From positions 22,784,001 to 22,848,000 of the forward strand of contig NC_134025.1 in NCBI RefSeq assembly GCF_964204645.1: 64,000 nucleotides of DNA. The letters run 5' to 3'. A program made the translations under genes and the position numbers. This stretch comes from Tubulanus polymorphus. Taxonomy: Eukaryota; Nemertea; Palaeonemertea; Tubulaniformes; Tubulanidae. The notes under the pieces were generated by a model. That model worked only from the letters and a program-made list of their open reading frames with translations. It did no database searches and was not told the origin of the DNA. This document shows, piece by piece, positions 50,830 to 63,300 of this stretch. Numbering within the stretch: position 1 is the stretch's first letter; every line of letters starts with the position of its first letter.

Positions 50830-53754
50830 CTGCAAGGAAATAATTCGGTTGTAAGCGTTTTTATTTTTTCCGAATCGGTCGATTTTTTCAACAAATCGTT
50901 GAATGCCAGAAACAATCGTTTACGGATCTAATCCGATTTCGAAGTGGCGATTCGCGAATTAACAGACGCCGAGCACCGAGAACTTAAGGTCGTGATCTGA
51001 GATTCACCTATCGTGAGACCATTAACCAAACAAGTTTCCCAGATTTACCGTCGACCATTGGAAGGGTTTTAGAGTAATCTACGTAATTGGAATCAAATAG
51101 CAGTCGTTTATTTTTATTTGTTTACCTTTCAGACGATGATCCTGAGTCAACATGAACTACAATCGAATATTGCGTCTATATTTTAGCGTTTAATTTCGTT
51201 AGGGACACTACCCGAAATATAACTTATCGGAACTGGCTCTTTGTATGTCTGGTTGGCTATATCTTGCTGACGGGTACTGGCTAACAGTTTGACCACCAGT
51301 ACGTATAGCTGTTTATCACAAAGTTCTTATAATTTTCACACGAATGCCTATTGTACGTGCATGTAATAATCCTTCAGGGATTAATGCGGGCGAAAAATTG
51401 CCGTTTTACGAGCGGGGGAAAACAGTAGCTACAACCGCGGTGGTATTTCCTCGCTGACTCACTGACCACAAGATTCCGGTCGACTAAAGACGGGAAAGAA
51501 GATATTTTGATAACGAAATTGTGTTTTATTACCTATAAAAATAAGCAAACCACCGCAACGTGTAACGAATGACACGAATACCTATACACTCGTTTTTCTT
51601 CGAATTGATTTGTTCACTTCAAATAACGACAACAACAAAAGAATTGCTATAAGAGGCGTAGGTAGATACGCATTGATTCAAAGGAAATGAAACATCAGGG
51701 GTTCATATTTTATGTGCTGATAAATCGTGACGGAATTTTGGCATAGAATTCAATAGAAAGATTCTAACTTTAAAAAAAAGATTGAAAATAAATCGAAAAT
51801 GAAGAAAAAGAAAAAATGATATCCGATTAATCATCATCCTTGAATATTCAAGCATCTTTGGTGTATATTTTTAGAAATCTTGTTGATAAGGGATAAGAAG
51901 CACGAATTTCTGTTTTTTAGAGATAACTTTACACCGCTTGTTACATAAAAATCCGCATCAGTTGGTGATAACAGGCACCTGGTGAGCTACTCTGTATTAC
52001 GGGTGGCATAAAATGTTAGTGAAAGTGGGGGCAAAGTGTTCGGCAGTGGCTCATCTTCGTTTTAATGGCTATGGAAGCGGCGCAGAATGGAAAACGTACA
52101 CTTTCTGAACCCTGAACAATAACAATTTCAGAAGCTTACTCCCTCCTGGGATTTGAGAGGCCTACTCGCATTATTTCTATACGGCTGATAAAAATGACAA
52201 AACACACTTATCTCACCAACCCAACAAGAAAATGGATAGACAACCCGACGAAGTAACGGCAATTAAAGATGGTAAGCGGATAGCCAGGTAAATACACCAC
52301 GCATGAACTACTTCGATATGTAGGGCAACTCCAAGAACAGCTTTATGCAAGGGGGAAATTATACCAATATATGAAAATATATTATATGAAATAATATATA
52401 CGATATGAAAATCAATTCTCGGCCTATAGAGCAGGCACGTGTAGGCTTCGTGATATGGATGGAAAAGACCACTGCGTTTTCAACCGTTTCTGCATCGGAA
52501 TTACAATTCCTCGCCTTCCACGGGAACTATTTTAATCAGTCAATGATGAGGATATCTGCGGGACGTAGCTCAAATCCAATCGACGATTGTACGGGCTCGA
52601 TCATATCGAACCTCCTCTTTTTTAAGTTTACTGGCGTTCGTTGTAATTATTAAGTGCACCAAGGTTTTTTCTTTCTTCGACGATGTTTGCAAACAACGCA
52701 TCGCCGTCTGTCTAGCCTTGTAAAATCGAAGCACTTTCAGTTTAAACTGTTCATCAATCGACGAACAGATAACGCCGGGATTATACCTGCCGCAATCAAC
52801 GTTAACGTTAAAAGTGATTTAACCATTAGATGAAGTTTTTTTCAAGCGGACTGATTTTCGCTGCGGTTGAAAAAATCCCATTATAAACAGATTCAACTGA
52901 AATTCTGTTTATTTTCTAGTTTTCTTTTAAGTGTTACTCAAACTTTTTCCGGATAACAGCATCCTCAGCTGTCGCTAGAAACGTCAATTTCATCCAGGTT
53001 GTATTCTACAAGACTGTTTTTGTAGTTCTTCGTAACTTTGAGTTTTGTGTTTTGATTGGCCAAACCGTTCGTTCGAATGACGAAAATGCCAACAAAATCA
53101 CCCATTAGATAACTAATGTGACGAAACGGGAAACATGAGGCCTAATGAAATAAACGGTAAGCGATCTTGGCAGCATTGTATACCAGTAATTAGTATATCA
53201 GGTATGTAGCCGATTGTGCTTGCTTCTAGTATTGAAATCACCAATTAACATGTTACGCATTCTTTTCCAGTGAATACAAAATACCCTATTTTTACCCTAA
53301 CAAGCATTCGTCTGCAAATACAAATCGACTGTCCAGAAGGAATTAATTTCATTTAAGTTTAGCCAAGAACCTCCAACGCTTATATACGATCTATCATTTT
53401 TGTTGTATCGTGTATTGTGAAGTGGAGTTTTCATATATGCGTCGAATCAATCGATGAAATCAATCAAGACCGCAATCGGAAATCAAAGCAGATCGATACA
53501 TTGTGCATTATTACCATACCACAATAACAGAGAGCTTTCGAAAAAATAATTATCGTCATTCTTTAAGAAACACACCCGAAATTCAAACATTACATTTCAA
53601 ACAAATTAGTTCGTTGATTGATACGTTTCTAGTGCACTTCGATAGCTTTACTATTCTACATTACGTAAGTTGCTAGTAAGCATTTCAGGATAATTGTTTG
53701 CCATCTTACAAAAATGTTTACGAAACGAATATATACATATATATTTAAACTTAC

Positions 53755-53772
53755 GAGTATTGTATCCTTCAT
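53755..53772 (-). CDS. Candidate alternative first coding exon
   Basis: ATGAAGGATACAATACTC is followed by GTAAGT. An upstream in-frame TGA, a purine at -3, and phase 0 compatible with exon 1 suit a short alternative N-terminus. There is no acceptor upstream. The signal is short and may be chance. Confidence 0.25.
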
Positions 53773-54493
53773 TTCGTTAAAGTATCAGTTTCTCCATAGA
53801 TCCCCCTCTTTCCTCTACCGCGTGTTACCGCCTTCGTTTCACTGGAACAACTGATGCGCGTGTTGGCGAATAAATGTTACCCATTTTTCGCTCTGATAAA
53901 TCCTACGCTTTGCTCAGATTTGCTGTATAGCTTCGTATTAAGGTTAGTCATATAACTATCATAACCTATTTATATCCTTTATATACGTCCAATTGAATGC
54001 GTAGCAGGCTTCGTCAAAAATTATAGAGACACGATCGGATGGCGATAGAGTTAAATGACGAGTGACATTAATTCCTGGAAAAATCCTAGGCTTACTTGAC
54101 GCTGCACCCTCATTTCACCTCTTTGATATATGACGCGATGTGTGTAGTGACATCCCACGCTGAATTTATGGTTGACAATTGACACTTTTTCTCATAGGAA
54201 TCTCATTCATAGTGATTGAGAAATTACTTTGTTCATGCACATGCCATCATCGATCGAGGATCAGTCGAGTATAGAAAAAACATCGAAGCCTAACTTAAAG
54301 TAATAGCTAATTGACTCAATTGCTTTGTAATAGTTGATCTTATTCTGCACGAACAGAGGATTGAAAATTAAAGATATCTAACTAATCACAATCTCATAAT
54401 TTTCAAAATCATTTCTAAGACTGGTAAAACGAAAATAAAAGGCCGATGATGATATTAAGATTAGACAGATTAATCGACCAAAATACACCACGT

Positions 54494-54592
54494 GTTTCCG
54501 TGGCGCGACATAGAACGAACAAGCAGAAATTTGATGCAATCGGTCAGCGGCTGTTAACTGAAAGGTTGGTGGTTCGAGTCCACCAAGGGCTG
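54494..54592 (+). pseudogene. Broken tRNA-Asn(GTT) copy
   Basis: GTTTCCGTGGCGC at 54494-54506 matches the tRNA 5' end. About 29 bases are then inserted, the gene resumes with AATCGGTCAGCG, six bases of the anticodon stem are missing, and CTGTTAACTGAAAGGTTGGTG with an intact T arm follows. The acceptor stem no longer pairs. Likely a dead copy of the functional genes at 57.9 and 59.2 kb. Confidence 0.7.
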
Positions 54593-55956
54593 TTTTAGTC
54601 AACTTATTATTTTGTATGTGCCAATAAAGGGTAATATTTATAGTGATCTTTCCGTTAGATTATTATACAATGAAAATACGGTGTAAGTCTGTGCGGTTTA
54701 TCCCATACCCCGTGAATTGCACCTTGCTGTTACCCCCGCTCATTGTGGCAGACCTCACGTCGATGTAAAAACATTTTCAGAGATTCCATCCGACAGCAAA
54801 TGAAGTTTCTTTCTATCGGAAATGTCATTCCTAAAAAAAAGTCTTAACTGCCATTCAAACTAAAAGATGGATAACAATTGTTGTTAACCCAACAAGCCAC
54901 GCTGACCAGACTCGAGCTATCTTATTCATATCAAAACGGTTCTAGTACATTTTATGAGTTAGATAAGGACAGATTAGGATACGGAAAATGACTTGTTAGA
55001 GAATAGATTCTGTAGTTTTCCCGACGGACACACATCGAGGTAGGATTCTGAACAGTATCAATGTGGCGCGTCAAAACTTATAAATAACATTCGTACAGGC
55101 GAAAACATATTTTCAGACAAGAGCCAAAATTCAGTCTGGGGTAATCTGAGAAAAGTATGAACCGATGCGTCAAGATGATGCAAAGCAGCACAGTAGAAGG
55201 AGAACGGATCAAAGAAGTATCAATTTTGTTATCGAGGATTACTACAGTTTTCTCGGGGAGAATCGACGAGGAATAATCCACACATTCCGCCTCGGAGCCG
55301 TGGGATCAAGCGCGATTTATTTTTTATTCTCACCGCTGCTATAACTCAAAACCTAACGCAATAAACTCGTCATCGACTCGATACAGACAAAAATTCCGCT
55401 ACAGCTAAGCGATTATCCGGGGGTATTATGATAGTTCCTGACTCACGCGGTTTTTGATACTTTATCAGAATGAAAACAGCGAACGAAGCTCCCGCGCCAG
55501 TCAGAAAAAAATTCCGCCGAGAGTGGTTGAGGTAGACAGATGCGCTTCTGTAAATGCTTATGTAATCGATGTTGAAATTGATTTAACTTGATACTCGATA
55601 CACACGTGATTATTAGAAATATGATCGGCTGAATTTATCTTTATTTCGCATCGAACATGCCATTGTTATGTATACATTAAATGAGTGGAAAATCACAGAA
55701 CACAACTCAAATGAATACTTTAGGGACCCTATGCTTCGCCTAAATCACCGTTTCTTTTATGTTACAAAAATTCGTTTTTCGTATCTATTTAGAGTTTTAT
55801 TTCTGTAATGCTAACAAGCTTTCTAGTTGAAGAGTAGCACACGACTGGGATACGCTTCCGATATCCAATATCCCCCCCCCCTCTATCGACGAGACGAGAA
55901 CAGATAAACATATCCCCTATAAAAACAAAATCACCCTGAAGAAATAACCAACGTAC

Positions 55957-55965
55957 CTTTCTCAT
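55957..55965 (-). CDS. Candidate alternative first coding exon or microexon
   Basis: ATGAGAAAG precedes GTACGT and joins exon 1 in phase 0. Alternatively an acceptor GTTTTGTGTAG 19 bases upstream of the ATG would make it a 28-bp internal exon (LYRQDAMRK). Evidence is splice-like sequence only. Confidence 0.2.
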
Positions 55966-57913
55966 TGCATCTTGCCGATAGAGACTACACAAAACGCGGA
56001 TTTCGAAACGGGGCAATCAAGTCGGTCGTAATATCCGTGTCGCACACACGCGGAACGCCTCCGATTCGCGTGTTGTTTTAATTGATCTACGGTAAAACCA
56101 TAGATTTCACTATAAAACAGATTGCGAAGTAATTGTCGCACGAAATTCGATATTTTAAGACGGGAAAATCGAGCGAGATGTAAAGGGAACCTCGACAGTC
56201 GAATGGTTCGACCTTTCAGACCCAGCAAAATTCATATATACTCATAAAGCCCGTCTCTCTATATACGACCATTATCACGTACCCTTTATTGTTAACCGAA
56301 AGAAAGAATATGTATTATATATTGAGCCAGGAACAAAGTGTCCAAATGTCGGACGTGTATTCATTAGGCCATTCGCACGTGTATTATTGATTAGCGGTTT
56401 TGTGTTAATTGCTAGTTGGCTAAAGCGAATCTCTTAATTCGCTGTCGTTTATTTCTTCACAGTTTGTCGTTTCAGAACACGGTCGAATGCACCCGATAGT
56501 TATTTGATCGTGAAAAAAGAATAAAGGCGTAATGAATGGCGGAAATGATGCTCTATGATTCGCTAATTCGGGCGGTGGTAACAAATATTCCTATGGCCTA
56601 AACTATTTTATATTCATTTGTTTATTCATCGTATCAGTTTCATACAGAAAGTAGAAAGGTACACACAGGTTACAAATAAACCAAAAACAACAGATACCAT
56701 AATCGTACAAACAATACAAAATGACAAACAATTTCGCCAAAAAAAATATTTACACTCTTATATCAGACATTAATATTCAACGATATCATCAATGTTACTG
56801 TCGTTTGATTTATCTGGAATCCACTGGAATCCACTATTATGGATGAAGACATCATTCACTATATTGACAAAAACTCTGGGTCTTAACATCGTTGGGTAAG
56901 ATATTCAACCTTGATATGTATCAATGAGAATATACATATAAAAATATCAGACAGATATTTTCACGGCAGAGATGGATCCAAAGAGATCATTATTTATTCA
57001 TGCATATCGTTAGCATAGTTATATTGTCATCCCAACCATGATCAACCTATAGGAATTCGATAAATGAAGTACCGTACTCGTAGACGTGAGTAAAGTTACC
57101 GTATGGTTCATTTTTTCTAATTTTCCATATTCCGTAGCCTATTTTTAATACCACGTATCTCTATTTTATCACCTGGTTACCACTCCACGTAAGAAAATAA
57201 AGAACGTGATTAATTCATCTGTGTCTGTCTATTAAATTGATAATCTGTGCAAATAAAATAAATAGAACATTGCAGACGTGTAAACAGGTGCCGCTTTTTA
57301 TTCGAATAGACGGCTTCTTTGGTTAATCTTCATTCTGATTTGATATTCAATCCTAACATTTTTCTCAAAACTAATCAGTTAAGGTGGAATAAAGCATCTT
57401 CACGTGTAATTACCTCTCAAGCGCGAACAGCGCTTCAAGACGCGCTAATAAATCATATCAAATGCTTTCACCCCATCTTTAATTTTTTCCAATCACTATT
57501 TTCAATTCAAAGTCTCAATGCATGATAATCCAATACTTAATGAGTCTTATCTTAGTCGTTTACTAAATAGCTAGACTGTCGAAGAATTTAATTGGTTTTC
57601 TTTTTTCTTCTGCTGTTGATTTGAAACAAAGACTTAAATTAAGTTGTTCAACATAGCATTTGAGTGCGACACGATAAAGACACGACTGTAAGACATGTCG
57701 TTTCGGTCAACTTCGTTAACTTAACTGATCCACTAACGATTATATTAACACCTTAACTTAACCGCCAGTAAATTTTCGATTGCGTTCACATCTTCTAATA
57801 CTGGAATCACGTCTGTTTTCATTACATATTAATTTCTATGCCTTTAAATTGTGAAAATATAACGTGTCGTCGTCGTCAAAATCTTTGAAATGCGACACTT
57901 GTGACAATCAGCT

Positions 57914-57934
57914 GTCTCTGTGGCGCAATCGGTC

Positions 57935-57980
<46 letters not shown>

Positions 57981-57987
57981 AGGGACG
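57914..57987 (+). tRNA. tRNA-Asn (anticodon GTT)
   Basis: A 74-base cloverleaf: acceptor GTCTCTG pairs with CAGGGAC (one G-T), the anticodon arm is TCGGCTGTTAACCGA with GTT, and the T arm is GGTGGTTCAAGCCCACC. Box A-like TGGCGCAATCGG and box B-like GGTTCAAGCC are present. No intron. Confidence 0.95.
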
Positions 57988-59225
57988 CTTTCCTTTTTAC
58001 TTTACTGGTACAGTTTTTTTTAATGTTTTGGTCAGAATGAGACACTTTTGTCAATACAGCTGAAAAACATCAAACAAGGAATCCAGCAACAACATAACCA
58101 CTTGATGAAATGCTGCAATTGTGCTTACAGAAAAAAAGCATGTATACTGATATATAAAGAAGTGCCTTGTTATTCCGATTTCTAATTGGTTGGTGAAAAA
58201 AACTTAGAATTCAGGCATAAGTTGATATTTTGGTTAAAAAAAGTTATAAGATGGCTATCCTGTGTCCAATTGCCACAATTTTTCTAATGATGAGTGGCCC
58301 TAGGGGGGGGAGGCACATGTTCATATGAAACATAATAATTGACTGAAGCGTCTTCGAGATCTCCTTTGAAAACTTAAAAAATGTGTGTGTAAGTGCTGAT
58401 TACAGCAAAAAACAATGGTTGCCAGCCGGCCATCTTGATTCTGATCGAGCCAGTTTTCTGGCTGCATGTTAATACGAAATACTAACTATTTATCTTCAGA
58501 AGACGTATCAAAGGATTATCTTCACAAAATGAATGGATTCCGGCTATGGATTTACGAACGAACTGCCGACGGACGGAAAGTGAACGCAATAGCCCACTGG
58601 GACTGAACTCCAAAGTGGCCTAAAAACAATGGCAAGCCAATGGTAATCTGTATGAAATTCCACCATACGGAAGAAAAATGACTCCGGAAAGTTTCCTTGA
58701 GTGAAAGCGTTTCGACTATATCATAATAGTCTGAAGATGGCTTTTAGAAAGGAAACCCTTCGGGCACATTTTTTCTTAACCGTGGGATTTATCCTACCTT
58801 GTCCCGTTTATTCTGATTTCACTATTTTTCTGCATACTTGAAGTTTTAAAATATGCTTCTATGCTTTTGCAGGGTGTCGTAAAAGGTTCCAATAAGACAT
58901 TTTCATTTCATAATAGTACGATTTGATTTTGTTTTCTTGTGCTGATTTGAAGACCTAAACTAAGCTTATCAACATAGCATTGGAGTGACACGATAAAGAC
59001 ACGACTGTAAGACATGTCGTTTCGGCCAACTTCGCTAACTTTATCGATCTACTGACGATTAGAATGGCACCTTCACTTTACCATCAGTAAATTTTCGCTT
59101 ACGTTCTGATACCATTCTGGTATTACAGATCAATTTCTATACCTTTCAATTGTGAAAATTTAACTTGTCATAGTAAAATCGTCGTCGTCAAAATCTTCGA
59201 AATGCGACACTTGGGACAATCAGCT

Positions 59226-59246
59226 GTCTCTGTGGCGTAATCGGTC

Positions 59247-59292
<46 letters not shown>

Positions 59293-59299
59293 AGGGACG
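59226..59299 (+). tRNA. tRNA-Asn (anticodon GTT), second copy
   Basis: Identical to the 57,914 gene except TGGCGTAATCGG in the D arm; all stems pair. It lies in the second unit of the tandem duplication. Confidence 0.95.
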
Positions 59300-60340
59300 C
59301 TTTCCTTTTCACTTTGCTGGTACAGTTTTTTTATGTTTTGGCCAGGAGACATTTTTGTCAATACAGCTGAAGAAAATCGAACTAGGAATCCAGCAACAAC
59401 ATGACCACGTGATGAAATGCGAGGCAATCTGACAATTTCAAGACAAAATCTGACAAGCCCCCTATTGACCAAATACAGTAATCAATGACCTTAAAACTCA
59501 CCACAACCTGCCACGAGCTACAACCTTGCTTATTGTGCTTACAGAAAATGCATGTATACCAATGCATAAGGAAGTACCATGTTATTCAACGCGCCTTGGT
59601 GAAAAAAAAAACGTAGAATTCAAGGCAAAGATGATATTTTTGGCACAAAAGAGGTTGTTTAAGACGGCTATCGTGTGTCCGTTTGGCCCAATTTTCTAAT
59701 GACGATTGACCCTAGGGAATACATGTACATTAAAATAATTGACTGAAGCGTCTTCAAGATCTCCCTTGAAAACTTTGTCGAACAACAATGGCCGCCAGTC
59801 GGCCATCTTGATTCTGATCGAGCCAGTTTTTGGGCTGCATGTAAATACGAAATACTAACTATTTCATCTTCAGAAGATGTATCAAAGGATTATCTTCACA
59901 AAATGGCTGGATTCCATTCCTTCTATGGCCAGACGAACGAACTGATGACTGACGAAAAGTGAACAGCGGAACTGAAGTCCAAAGTGGCCTAACAAACTAT
60001 AGCAACTAACCTTGAATACGGTCATCTCGCCATTTTCCCACCTAAATTCTGATCAAACACTCTGTCCGTGTTGTAACGATGGTAATCTATTATAAAATCC
60101 TACAATACGGAAGAAAAACGACTCCGAAAAGTTTCATTGAGTGAAAGCATTTCGACTATGTCCTAATAGCCTGATGATGGCTTTTGAAACCTTTCGGGTA
60201 CATTTTTCTTTAATCCTGGAATTTTATCCTACCTTATCCTGTCTATTGAGAATTTACTATTAATATTTTCATACTTAAAGTTGTAAAATACGGTTTAATG
60301 CTTTTGCAGGGTGTTGTGACAGGTTTTAACAGATATTCTC

Positions 60341-63300
60341 CTTTCATCAAAGTTGAGAAGAACAGCACACCATTGTCATAGATCGTATATTTCACAATGC
60401 CTCACTCCATTGAAATCTACGACGAGTTCAGGCGCTTTAAAAGTTCGTAGTTCTTAGCAAAATTAAGTGAATATGTGTATATAATGTATTATTCAAGCAT
60501 TGATCCTGGATACGATTTCAATCAAGTAACATTAAATTAACAAAAATAACTGTAATTTATAGGTTATCTATTATGAGAACGGAACCAATTTGTTTCAAGA
60601 ACTGGACTCGAATGAAACACCGAATTATCGATGATATCATGAGACTTTATCATGTTCGCACGTTTACTTACGAGAATAACGACTTTGAAAATATATAACT
60701 AGAAGCCGAAGATTAAAAGGCGCGAGAGCCACGGAGGTGCGAGGCAGCGTTCAGTCGCCTGGCTGGCACCAATGCGGTTCAATCAACATTTAATCTCCAT
60801 TACTATTTCATCGATTCCATGAAGCTCCGATCATTGATCAGGTGCTAGAATAAGATCAATCAGCTTCTGACACGCTAGAAGCTCATCTCGCGTAGACTTG
60901 CAGACGACATCGGGTCCGCGAGGTGTATTAGATTAAGAAACAAATCCCGTAACAGCTCGCTTTCCACGTTCACCGTTGTTGATTCAGCGAGTAGAATTTT
61001 TCCGAGAATAAACCGTTTTTTTCTCGTGTGTAATCCTTGCTCACCGATCGTTATTATTTTTTTAAAGAAATTACGTGACGCTTCGTTGTTGTTTAGTTTA
61101 TTTTCATGTTTGCTTTGGTGATTAATTCATTTCTCGGGAAGGTATATATATCCGTTTTAAAACGTTTAGACACCAACAGCAGGCGCCACGTTTCTGGCGT
61201 CCTCGGGCCTCGCTCGATCAATCCGACTTTCCGGTATTTATTGACTTGCCCGTATTATTAGTTAAGCCGGAGAAGACTCGGCTCCAGTGTAATAAATCCG
61301 TCTTTCATAATAAGTTAGACAAATAGATCCTGGCACCATGCAGATTAAGCAGTCATATTCTTAACAAGTGATCTATGACCTATAGAAACATACTGGAGTA
61401 GTTAACTATTTTTTAAACTTCATCAAACTTCTTCAAATATGAGATTGACCAATTATACTAAAATATTTAATATCTAAAGTCACAACGTGGCTAAGCATTC
61501 CCTCGGAGAAACACGAGTAGGATACTTCGTTATTTTCACTGACTTCAATTCAATATCCCACCCTTAATTCCCTCCCCTTTTCTTATGTTAAAATTTGTAT
61601 ACATTCGTATTGGGTGTACTTATTGTTGAATGTTGTCACATCATATGATTAAGATCATATGATCATATTATGTTAATTATTTGGCGATTTTTTGGCCAAA
61701 CTTTTCGCAAAATATATACATGTATGTTTCAATTTGCAACAATTTTGTAATAAACTTAGTTTCACCAGTCATTTATACTAATAAATGACCTTTATCAATC
61801 AACTACATGTCTTGTTTATTTTGCTTCAAACAAAGCTCGTCGTTTTCCATTTCTCACGGAGCGGGGATATCATAAAAATATTTAATATCTAAAGTCTCTT
61901 TTATATTTTTATGATACATTGTAATTTATTGTGGAAATGAATCATTATCGTAACTATTATTATTATTATCATTATCCTCGTTAGCATAACTATTGCGACC
62001 ATTTTAGAATCGGTGTATTATAAACTAAATTTTGCGGACATTTTGTTGGCATCGTGTGCCGATATCCTGGAAGGCAAGCAGCAAAAATGACTAATTAAAG
62101 AAAATCTCTCAATTCGCCATTTTCACGCCATTCTACGCTTTCGATATCATATCAAATTATAAATCAGACGGAAAATAGAATAATCAGTTAATATTGTGGC
62201 TCTATTTTCAGAAAATAGTTTACCCGACTCGCCTGTCTGCCCGAAGTCTACGGCAGGCGACGCGAAGGCGAACCGATTCGATAGAATTTATTTTGTAATG
62301 AAGAATACAGTGAAGTACGCTTATTACATCCCTAATGTTTTTACTACGGAGCCTTTGCCTATTAGATTAACCAAAGAGAAAACACGTGTGTAATCTTCTA
62401 GTCGGCTTGCCTGTTACATTTTGAGACAATAACTTCGGAAAAATCTATTTTTTCTTTTAAAGAGATTTTACTAATTTTTTCACACATTCAAAATAGCGTA
62501 TACGATAGTTTTTTTCGATTCCTTTTTTTTAGAAGGTTCCAACTTCAATTAATAAGTATCGGTCATAACAACACTTAACTAAACTTTATCGGGAGAGATA
62601 CTTTAGCATATTAATCGAAATAGACCTCAAACAACCATAACAGACCTTTCGGCAACTTGTTCGTGGTCTAAGGTGATTTTGAAAGTCGTCACTCGGAATC
62701 TTGACACACGCGGTAAGAGTTTTTTTATTGTAGTACTGGAGGCATTCGTGTTATTTGGTTTCCCCTACTCCCACGTCTCAGTGGCGGTCTCTTGGCTTAA
62801 ATTGTCTCCAAACTCCGTTTGCCATGTCGCCACGCACCATAACCTTGAGATCACTTCAAATAAAATAGGTACTTCACTATTTTATAAATCCTATTAGCTG
62901 ACACTCGACTAGTAGAGTTTGTCAACATTAGCTGCCAGCCGAAACAAAAATTATTGTGATATGTGTACGACAAATGTAGTGTTTAGAGTTGTCTTGGATA
63001 AGAGCCTCTCGAGGAAAGTTAACAGACCCGAGACTGCGAGCCTGGAAGCAAGAAGACTAATTCCTGTTCGTCAAAGGGAAATAGTAATCCCGTATTCCGA
63101 AGCGACTGTCAAATCAAGGAAATCGGACAGACGCGCTAAACTTTCATTGACGCCAATATTACTTCGAAAATCATGTCTAAGTATGTAAGTCTTCGTTGGA
63201 AGTGCGTGTCTACCGGTGAGAGATGTATTCAGATATTTTCGTGTGCAAAATGCACTTAAAAGTTTCAGAATAATATACAGTTCCCAGTGCCCTGTCAAAA

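Larger units (their letters stand above)
50830..57590 (-). other. Region upstream of exon 1
   Basis: Expected to be intron or promoter DNA of the spectraplakin. No CH-domain exon was recognised on either strand. It contains the candidate first exons at 53755 and 55957 and the broken tRNA at 54494. Confidence 0.4.
57600..60340. repeat. Tandem duplication carrying tRNA-Asn genes
   Basis: Unit 1 (about 57,600-58,915) and unit 2 (about 58,920-60,340) align throughout: GACACGATAAAGACACGACT, the tRNA, CCAGTTTT.TGGCTGCATGT and CTTTTGCAGGGTGT occur in the same order. The offset grows from about 1,312 bp at the tRNA to about 1,437 bp at the right end, so units differ by indels. Both contain a GTTTCGACTATAT dispersed repeat (58,661 and 60,099). 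Confidence 0.85.

Noticed and set aside
54378-54602. Protein-like frame containing GGLEPPTFQLTA on the - strand
   Set aside because: This is the antisense translation of the tRNA-Asn relic, a well-known source of false proteins.
55862-55882. C-rich run and other homopolymers as possible regulatory motifs
   Set aside because: Simple low-complexity tracts with no further context.
62196-63188. Open frames of 65-89 codons on the + strand near the right end
   Set aside because: No domain, signal peptide or splice context supports them.
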